DNA of 64,000 nucleotides from DATCMH01 sp036563505. GTDB lineage: Bacteria > Pseudomonadota > Alphaproteobacteria > Rhizobiales > Beijerinckiaceae. Each line of letters starts with the position of its first letter. Positions within the stretch are counted from its first letter, which is position 1. Of this stretch, positions 58,652-64,000 are shown one piece after another. The stretch is from positions 173,467 through 237,466 of the forward strand of contig DATCMH010000024.1 of NCBI GenBank assembly GCA_036563505.1, in the 5' to 3' direction. The notes beneath the pieces were generated by a model that saw only the letters and a program-made list of their open reading frames with translations, made no database searches and had not been told where the DNA came from. A program made the position numbers and the translations under genes.

Positions 58652-59413
58652 TCAAGGATGGGCCGCCGACCGTGGCTCATCAAGCCCGTGCCGCGCGACG
58701 GGGAGGCTGGCTCGGCGGTGATCCGCGTAGATACGATTGACCCATTGAAGGCCTGGCCGGGCGCGCCAGCGCGCGACCGTTTCTTCGACCGCGTCGGGCA
58801 GCCTCACCTGCTGGTAGAGAGGGCAGGCGGCCGGCCGCGCCAGCGGCGCGAGCAGGCTTGCCGCCGTCAGGTCAGCGCGGCCGAACCCGTCCCCGACGAG
58901 GTGTTCGCGGCCCGCGAGCTCCCCCTCGAACCAGTCGAGCTCCGCCGCGAGCCGGCGCTCGACCTCAGGCAGGAGCTTCGGACGCGCCTTCATGCCCGTT
59001 CTCATCAACTGACGCGTGACGGGCCAGAAGAGGCGACCAAGGCGGGCCTGCCTGGCCGGCACGCCATCGAAGAGGGCTTCCCGGACGCCCGAGGTCGGGA
59101 CGTGCAGCGTCGCGGCGTAGATGAATTGCCGAACGAGGACGCCGATCACGTCCTCGAAGCGTTGTTCAAGACCCGGAGCGCCACCGGGCATCCCCGTCCA
59201 GTCGAGGATCGCTCCGCTGCCCTGGACCACCTTCTGGCTTACGGTGAGAATCGGCAGGGCGCTGCTCGGGGCCAGGCGCCGCGCCCGGGGAACGTGCAGG
59301 CCCACCGCCCAACGCTCCTCGACGTAACTCAGACCGACGGCGTCGAGCGCCCACCGGGCGCGCTCGCAGTAGTGGGACGGCGCAAGGACGTAGAGACGGG
59401 GTGCATCGGCCAT
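58652..59413 (-). CDS. Glutathione S-transferase-like protein
   Basis: A 253-residue protein with an N-terminal thioredoxin-like part (LYVLAPSHYCERARWALDAVG, with Cys at about residue 15) and a helical C-terminal domain (about 100-245, with LVGDGFGRADLTAASLLAPLA). Cys in place of the usual Ser/Tyr suggests an omega- or beta-like GST. Substrate unknown. It is between dnaB and DUF29 on the same strand. Confidence 0.85.
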   Translation of the reverse strand: MADAPRLYVLAPSHYCERARWALDAVGLSYVEERWAVGLHVPRARRLAPSSALPILTVSQKVVQGSGAILDWTGMPGGAPGLEQRFEDVIGVLVRQFIYAATLHVPTSGVREALFDGVPARQARLGRLFWPVTRQLMRTGMKARPKLLPEVERRLAAELDWFEGELAGREHLVGDGFGRADLTAASLLAPLARPAACPLYQQVRLPDAVEETVARWRARPGLQWVNRIYADHRRASLPVARHGLDEPRSAAHP

Positions 59414-59441
59414 CGGTGCCTTCGAGCTCGCGTCGGCGCGA

Positions 59442-60929
59442 TCAGTCGCCCATCCGCTCGGGCAGCTTATCCTCGTCGGCGAGGTTGGCGAACCGCGTCA
59501 CGTCGGCCTGGAACGCGAGCTGGACCGTGCCCGTGGGGCCGTGGCGCTGCTTGCCGATGATCACCTCGGCCTTGCCGTGGGCGAGATCCATGTCGCTCTG
59601 CCACTTGAAATGCTCCTCGGTGCCGGGCTTCGGCTCCTTGTTCTTGAGGTAGTATTCCTCGCGGTAGACGAACATCACCACGTCGGCGTCCTGCTCGATC
59701 GAGCCCGATTCGCGCAGGTCCGAGAGCTGGGGCCGCTTGTCGTCGCGGCTCTCCACCTGGCGCGAGAGCTGGGACAGGGCGACGACGGGCACGTTGAGCT
59801 CCTTCGCCAGCGCCTTGAGGCCCGTGGTGATCTCGGTGAGCTCCTGAACCCGGTTCTCGCCCTTCTTGGCCGAGCCGGAGAGAAGCTGGAGGTAGTCGAC
59901 GACCAGCATGTCGAGGCCGCGCTGGCGCTTGAGGCGCCGCGCCCGGGCGGTGAGCTGGGCGATGGAGATGCCGCCGGTCTGGTCGATGTAGAAGGGGATC
60001 GTCTGCATCTCGCGGGCGGCTTCCGTGATGCGGAAGAAGTCGGCTTCCGTGATGTCGCCGCGCCGGATCTTGTAGGAGGGCACGCCGGACTGCTCGGCGA
60101 TGATGCGGGTGGCGAGCTGCTCCGACGACATCTCGAGGGAGAAGAAGCCGACGATGCCGCCGTCAACGGTCTTCACCGTGCCGTCGGGCTGCTTCTCGCC
60201 GCGATAGGCCTTGGCGATGTTGAAGGCGATGTTGGTGGCGAGCGACGTCTTGCCCATGCCGGGGCGCCCGGCGAGGATCACGAGGTCGGAGGCCTGCATG
60301 CCGCCCATCATGCGGTCGAGGTCGGCCAGTCCCGACGCGATGCCCGACAGCTTGCCCGAGCGCTTGTAGGCCGCCGCCGCCATGTCGATGGCGCCGGTGA
60401 GCGCGTCGGCGAAGCGCTGGAAGCCGCCGTCGTAGCGGCCGGTCTCGGCCAGCGCATAGAGGCGGCGCTCCGCCTCTTCGATCTGCTCGCGGGGAGGCAG
60501 GTCGACGGGGGCGTCATAGGCGGTGTTGACGAGCTCCTCGCCGATGCCGATCAGGCTGCGGCGAATGGCGAGGTCGTAGATCGTGCGGCCGTAATCCTCG
60601 GCGTTGATGATGGTGGTGGCCTCGGCGGCGAGCCGCGCGAGGTATTGCTGGACCGTGATGCCGCCGATGTTGACGTCGCCCAGGAAGGTCTTGAGCGTGA
60701 TGGGCGTCGAGACCTTGCCTTGCCGGATCTGGCTCGACATCACCTCGTAGATGCGCCGGTGCAGCTCCTCGAAGAAGTGGCCCGGTTCCAGGAAGTCCGA
60801 CACCCGGTAGTAGGCGTCGTTGTTGACGAGGATCGCCCCGAGCAGCGCCTGCTCCGCCTCGATGTTGCTCGGCGCGACGCGGAAATCCGGCGCGTCGTCG
60901 AGGCGGGCGATGAGGGCGTTGGCGACCAT
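59442..60929 (-). CDS. dnaB: Replicative DNA helicase
   Basis: Unwinds DNA at replication forks as a hexamer. The 495-residue protein has the N-terminal domain (about 15-120), the linker and a RecA-like ATPase core with Walker A GRPGMGKTSLA near 223 and DMLVVDYLQLL near 335. No intein or insertion is seen. The ATG at 60929 has GGAG seven bases upstream and fits the family; ATGs at 60971, 60968 and 61025 are upstream alternatives. It is downstream of the rpsF-rplI operon on the same strand, but a terminator separates them. Confidence 0.96.
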   Translation of the reverse strand: MVANALIARLDDAPDFRVAPSNIEAEQALLGAILVNNDAYYRVSDFLEPGHFFEELHRRIYEVMSSQIRQGKVSTPITLKTFLGDVNIGGITVQQYLARLAAEATTIINAEDYGRTIYDLAIRRSLIGIGEELVNTAYDAPVDLPPREQIEEAERRLYALAETGRYDGGFQRFADALTGAIDMAAAAYKRSGKLSGIASGLADLDRMMGGMQASDLVILAGRPGMGKTSLATNIAFNIAKAYRGEKQPDGTVKTVDGGIVGFFSLEMSSEQLATRIIAEQSGVPSYKIRRGDITEADFFRITEAAREMQTIPFYIDQTGGISIAQLTARARRLKRQRGLDMLVVDYLQLLSGSAKKGENRVQELTEITTGLKALAKELNVPVVALSQLSRQVESRDDKRPQLSDLRESGSIEQDADVVMFVYREEYYLKNKEPKPGTEEHFKWQSDMDLAHGKAEVIIGKQRHGPTGTVQLAFQADVTRFANLADEDKLPERMGD

Positions 60930-61080
60930 GCGGCGACTCCAGCGCGCGTCGGAGAGCGGGGACGGCATCATACGGCCCACGGTTAACAGCGGGTGCAGTC
61001 GCCCGGAGTTACCCCCGATTCCCACACCGCGTCCGCGCGTCGCTCCCTCAGGCTCTCGATCGGTTCACCGGAGGCTGAAA

Positions 61081-61111
61081 CGCGAAACGCCCCCGCCGCA
61101 AGGCGAGGGCG
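61081..61111 (-). terminator. Terminator downstream of rplI
   Basis: On the minus strand CGCCCTCGCC-ttgc-GGCGGGGGCG (one T-G pair) is followed by TTTCGCG, a weak T-run. It lies 29 bp after the rplI stop and before dnaB. Confidence 0.55.
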
Positions 61112-61139
61112 TCAAGACTAGAACAAAACAAGAACTCGA

Positions 61140-61706
61140 TCAAGCGTCGTCGGACGGACCCGCTTCGGCGAGCGCGGCGCCGACTTCGAGGCCGAGGTCG
61201 TCGAGGTTCAGCTCCTCACGGGCCGTCACCATCTCGCCGCGGGCCTGACGCTCGGCCTCCTCCGGGCTGCGGGCGATGTTGATCGTCACCTTAACCTCGA
61301 CCTCCGGGTGGAGGCTGACGGCAACGGGATGCAGACCCAGCGTCTTGATCGGCTGATGAAGCACGAACTGATCGCGCTCCACGGAGAAGCCTTCCTTGCT
61401 GACGATCTCGGCGAGGTCGCGGGTCGAGACCGACCCGTAGAGCACACCCGTCTCGCCGGACTGGCGGATGACCGTGAAGCTCTTGCCGCCGAGCTTCTCG
61501 CCGACGGCTTCGGCCTCCTTGCGACGCTCGAGGTTGCGGGCCTCGAGCTGGGCGCGCTGCGTCTCGAAGCGCTTCTTGTTCTCCTCCGTGGCGCGCAGGG
61601 CCTTGCCCCGGGCGAGGAGGAAGTTGCGGGCAAAGCCGTCGCGCACGCGCACGGTCTCGCCCATCTGGCCGAGCTTGGCTACGCGTTCGAGCAGGATCAC
61701 TTCCAT
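61140..61706 (-). CDS. rplI: 50S ribosomal protein bL9
   Basis: A large-subunit protein of 188 residues. The N-terminal RNA-binding domain (MEVILLERVAKLGQMGETVRV) and a long connecting helix lead to the C-terminal domain near 80-150. The last 35 residues are an acidic extension (EELNLDDLGLEVG), longer than the E. coli protein, which is common in alphaproteobacteria. It is the last gene of the rpsF-rpsR-DUF2232-rplI operon. Confidence 0.96.
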   Translation of the reverse strand: MEVILLERVAKLGQMGETVRVRDGFARNFLLARGKALRATEENKKRFETQRAQLEARNLERRKEAEAVGEKLGGKSFTVIRQSGETGVLYGSVSTRDLAEIVSKEGFSVERDQFVLHQPIKTLGLHPVAVSLHPEVEVKVTINIARSPEEAERQARGEMVTAREELNLDDLGLEVGAALAEAGPSDDA

Positions 61707-61728
61707 GACTGGTCTCCTTGGGTTTGAG

Positions 61729-62691
61729 TCAGGTTTGAGGTGGATTCGGTCGCGGCCCGGCATCGGCCGGGCGGATGCGACGGCGAAGGTTCGCGGCGGT
61801 GTCGGCGAGCCCGAGGATCGCCAGGGCCGGCAGGCCGACATTCCCGACGAGGAGCGCGACGAAGTAGGTGGCCGAGAGCAGGAAGGCCCGGTTCGGGCGG
61901 CCGCGGGTGACCGCGTGCATGAAGGCGAGCCCGGACAGGGCGAAGGCCATGACGAGCCCGCCGCAGAGCGCCGTTCCGAGGACGCCGAGGAAGCCCGGCG
62001 CGAAGGCAAGCGCGACGCCGGCGACGAGCATCCCGAGCACCGCCTTCGGCAAACTCGCGTCGGGAATCGACGGCCAGGGCCGGGGCAGGCGTTGGGAGAG
62101 GTGAACAGCCTTCGCCGCGAGCCAGAGGTTGGCCGAGAAGAGCATGACGAAGCTCGCCGCCGCGCCGAAGGGCAGGAGAAGGCCGACCGCGTCGAGGGTG
62201 GCATCGTCGAGTTCGGCCCCGATCGTGCTGTCGCCCTGGCGGACGGGGAGCATGAGGCGCAGGGCCCGCCGGATCAGGGTGCGGTAGCCTTCCACCTCAC
62301 CGCCGCCGAGCATCACCGCGCCGAGCACGATCATCGCCGTCACGACGATCACGATCCAGGCGAGGAGGCGTCCGAGGGGATACCAATCGAGGGAGCCGTC
62401 GGCCCGCTGGGCGCCGAGAAGGGCAAGATAGGCGATCCACCAGGCCGGCAGACCCCAGCCGAGGGCGAAGGCAAGGCCGGTGCTGACGCGGAAGGCCGCC
62501 GCGATGGCGACGGCGCCCGCCGCCACGGCGACGAGGCCCGCGACGTGCCGCCAGCCCAGAGCCGCGATGAAGATCGGGAGCGGCGCGACGGCCGAGAGCA
62601 CGACGGCGAGCGGCGACCCGGTGGTGACCACCGCGAAGAGGAGGGCCGAGACGAGGCCCGCGCCGATGCCGATCGTGAAGAGAGGAAGCAT
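61729..62691 (-). CDS. DUF2232 polytopic membrane protein
   Basis: A 320-residue inner-membrane protein with about eight or nine spans, of the DUF2232 family. Its place between rpsR and rplI is fixed in Hyphomicrobiales, but its role is unknown; distant relatives include energy-coupling-type integral membrane proteins. The start at 62691 has GGAAC upstream and yields the usual MLPLFTIGIGAGLVSALLF; the ATG at 62757 adds a non-conserved extension. Confidence 0.85.
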   Translation of the reverse strand: MLPLFTIGIGAGLVSALLFAVVTTGSPLAVVLSAVAPLPIFIAALGWRHVAGLVAVAAGAVAIAAAFRVSTGLAFALGWGLPAWWIAYLALLGAQRADGSLDWYPLGRLLAWIVIVVTAMIVLGAVMLGGGEVEGYRTLIRRALRLMLPVRQGDSTIGAELDDATLDAVGLLLPFGAAASFVMLFSANLWLAAKAVHLSQRLPRPWPSIPDASLPKAVLGMLVAGVALAFAPGFLGVLGTALCGGLVMAFALSGLAFMHAVTRGRPNRAFLLSATYFVALLVGNVGLPALAILGLADTAANLRRRIRPADAGPRPNPPQT

Positions 62692-62764
62692 GCCGTTCCG
62701 CTGTCCCGCTGCCTTGTGCAGGGTTAGAGGCGGCTCAAAAGGCCGCCCCAGCGTCATCGAGAAC

Positions 62765-62784
62765 GGGGAGCCGCTGGGCTCCCC
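62765..62784. other. 8-bp hairpin between rpsR and the DUF2232 gene
   Basis: GGGGAGCC-gctg-GGCTCCCC, perfect over eight pairs, located 9 bp after the rpsR stop. No T-run follows on the minus strand, so it may be a processing or attenuation structure rather than a terminator. Confidence 0.5.
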
Positions 62785-62793
62785 GACAGGTTC

Positions 62794-63045
62794 TTAGCGG
62801 ATCACATAAGGCAGAAGACCGAGGAAGCGGGCGCGCTTGATGGCCTGGGCCAGCTCGCGCTGCTTCTTGGTCGAGACCGCGGTGATGCGCGAGGGCACGA
62901 TCTTGCCGCGCTCGGAGATGTAGCGCGAGAGCAGCTTCGTGTCCTTGTAGTCGATCTTCGGGGCGTTCGGGCCCGAGAAGGGGCACGTCTTGCGCCGACG
63001 AAAGAAGGGGCGGCGGCCGCCGCCCGGACCTGCACCAAGAGCCAT
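62794..63045 (-). CDS. rpsR: 30S ribosomal protein bS18
   Basis: A small-subunit protein of 83 residues that binds 16S rRNA with bS6. The core FFRRRKTCPFSG, IDYKDTKLLSRYISERGKI and RITAVSTKKQRELAQAIKRAR is typical. A Cys at residue 21 is kept (C21), the N-terminus is Gly/Arg-rich. It starts one base after the rpsF stop, so it is translationally coupled. Confidence 0.97.
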   Translation of the reverse strand: MALGAGPGGGRRPFFRRRKTCPFSGPNAPKIDYKDTKLLSRYISERGKIVPSRITAVSTKKQRELAQAIKRARFLGLLPYVIR

Positions 63046-63046
63046 G

Positions 63047-63445
63047 TTACGCCTCCGTCCCGCCGAACTCGCCGTCCTCGTCGCGACGCCGGCCGCGCTC
63101 GCGGTCCTTGCGGTCGTCGCGGTCGCGCTTCTGCATCATCGCCGACGGCTCGGGGTCGAGCTCGTCCACGCGCACCGTCATGAAGCGGAGCACGTCCTCG
63201 CTGATCTGCATCTGACGCTCCATCTCGGCGAGCGCCGCCGGAGGAGCCTGGATGTTGAGGAGCGTGAAATGCGCCTTGCGGTTTTTCTTGATGCGGTAGG
63301 CGAGGGACTTCACCCCCCACATCTCCGTCTTCTCGACGGCGCCGCCGTTCTGCTCGATGACGCCCTTGTACTGGTCGACCATGGCTTCGACCTGCTGGGA
63401 CGTCACGTCCTGGCGCGCCAGGAACACGTGTTCGTAGAGAGGCAT
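63047..63445 (-). CDS. rpsF: 30S ribosomal protein bS6
   Basis: A small-subunit protein of 132 residues. The typical MPLYEHVFLARQDVT N-terminus, VEKTEMWGVKSLAYRIKKN and the C-terminal charged, Arg/Asp-rich tail (RDRDDRKDRERGRRRDE) are seen. The tail is longer than in E. coli. It heads the rpsF-rpsR-DUF2232-rplI operon. Confidence 0.97.
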   Translation of the reverse strand: MPLYEHVFLARQDVTSQQVEAMVDQYKGVIEQNGGAVEKTEMWGVKSLAYRIKKNRKAHFTLLNIQAPPAALAEMERQMQISEDVLRFMTVRVDELDPEPSAMMQKRDRDDRKDRERGRRRDEDGEFGGTEA

Positions 63446-63472
63446 AATGGGCCTTTCTCAAGGTTTCGATCA

Positions 63473-63488
63473 GGCTTCGCGAGAAGCC
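63473..63488 (-). promoter_or_regulatory. Possible S6:S18 leader hairpin upstream of rpsF
   Basis: GGCTTC-tcgc-GAAGCC on the minus strand, with CCG just before its 5' arm, 28 bp upstream of the rpsF start. bS6:bS18 complexes autoregulate by binding a leader hairpin with a CCG trinucleotide in many bacteria. This is a position and shape match only. Confidence 0.3.
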
Positions 63489-63807
63489 GGTTCACCGCGC
63501 GTCCGAACGGCGCCAAGCCCTTCGAGCCGACAAGGCCCGAGCGGTTGTTCGAAGGCGGAGACACGGGACGACGGACCTTTAGAAGGCCCTATGCGACGGC
63601 TTCGATGATCGAGAGCAGAGGCACCGTCCGTTCAGCCCCCGGCCGGAGCGAACGCGGAGCGCGCGACATAAAGGGTTCGGCGCCGAAAGGCAAGCGGGGG
63701 CTGGGTTCGGACTTCTCGGGCCAAGCGCGGGGGAGGGTATCGCATGCGGCACTCACCACGCTGTGTTTGATCAGAGGGTGCTGAGCTTCAGACCCGTGTG
63801 GCTGGGG

Positions 63808-64000
63808 CGAGCACCCCCTCACCCTCGCTCCACTGCGTTGCGCTCGTCGCGTCGGCCATTCCGCCGACGCGACCCTCTCCCCTGCCGGGAGAGGAGAATG
63901 CGCTCTGCCGTGTCAGACACACGAACACAAATCCGAAACTCGGATGCTCAACGCCTCTCCCTTCGGGGGAGAGGGTTTCGCCTGCGCACCGGCAGGCGAA
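63808..64000 (+). repeat. Composite family-4 repeat, copy C (cut by window end)
   Basis: Matches 33850-34241 in direct orientation from the CACCCCCTCACC block onward, with hairpin GTCGCGTCGG-ccattcc-GCCGACGCGAC, the CCGAAACTCGGATGCTCAAC spacer, and TTCGCCTGC/GCAGGCGAA at the window edge. The rest of 63446-63807 contains the rpsF leader and no gene. Confidence 0.8.

Overview
The window is GC-rich chromosomal DNA from an alphaproteobacterium of the order Hyphomicrobiales. Gene content and intergenic palindromic repeats look like Methylobacteriaceae or a close relative; this placement is an inference from gene neighbourhoods (cysE-DUF3126, patatin-hisI-folE-scaffold-yidD-thrS, rpsF-rpsR-DUF2232-rplI-dnaB, radA-cvpA-purF), not from a marker-gene search. 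Most of the window is core chromosome. I see no prophage, insertion sequence, CRISPR array or integrase.

Layout. 1-6.9 kb: the end of a xanthine phosphoribosyltransferase gene, an acyl-activating enzyme, a small lipoprotein, a tRNA-Leu(UAA) gene split by a group I intron, a flavin monooxygenase coupled to a CHCC zinc-finger protein, and two alpha/beta hydrolases. 7-16.5 kb: cysE, DUF3126, a gamma carbonic anhydrase, then a block of envelope and signalling genes (two tandem transglutaminase-like cysteine peptidases, a dual-PilZ protein, a PAS_5 protein, a rhomboid protease, a CBS protein, a patatin). Two full TTAA-N7-TTAA (CtrA-type) sites lie in this block. 16.5-21 kb: hisI, folE, a NifU-like scaffold, yidD, thrS. 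21-29.7 kb: a YfhO-like membrane protein coupled to a secreted repeat protein, two flavoenzymes, a hybrid histidine kinase, and a CitE-like lyase with a MaoC hydratase. 29.8-40.2 kb: a lytic transglycosylase, DUF2336, a tight nadK-receiver-Hpt operon, a Tat-exported MBL hydrolase, an M20 amidohydrolase, an acetylpolyamine-amidohydrolase-like protein and an HWE-type kinase. 40-50 kb: a TrmH methyltransferase, an MBOAT/AlgX-like O-acetylation pair, small secreted proteins, a diverged Aat-like transferase, guaA and exported proteins. 50-64 kb: a YfgM-like protein and der, an SDR, purF, cvpA, radA, alr, DUF29, a GST, dnaB, and the rplI-DUF2232-rpsR-rpsF operon.

The larger gaps between genes are filled by at least four families of palindromic repeats. 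Some copies share long constant scaffolds into which different perfect hairpins are set, the most unusual sequence-level pattern here. The other standout is the compact 221-nt group I intron in the anticodon loop of tRNA-Leu(UAA), for which the conserved P/Q/R/S core elements can be read directly. Both are patterns seen in sequence; their function or mobility is not shown here.
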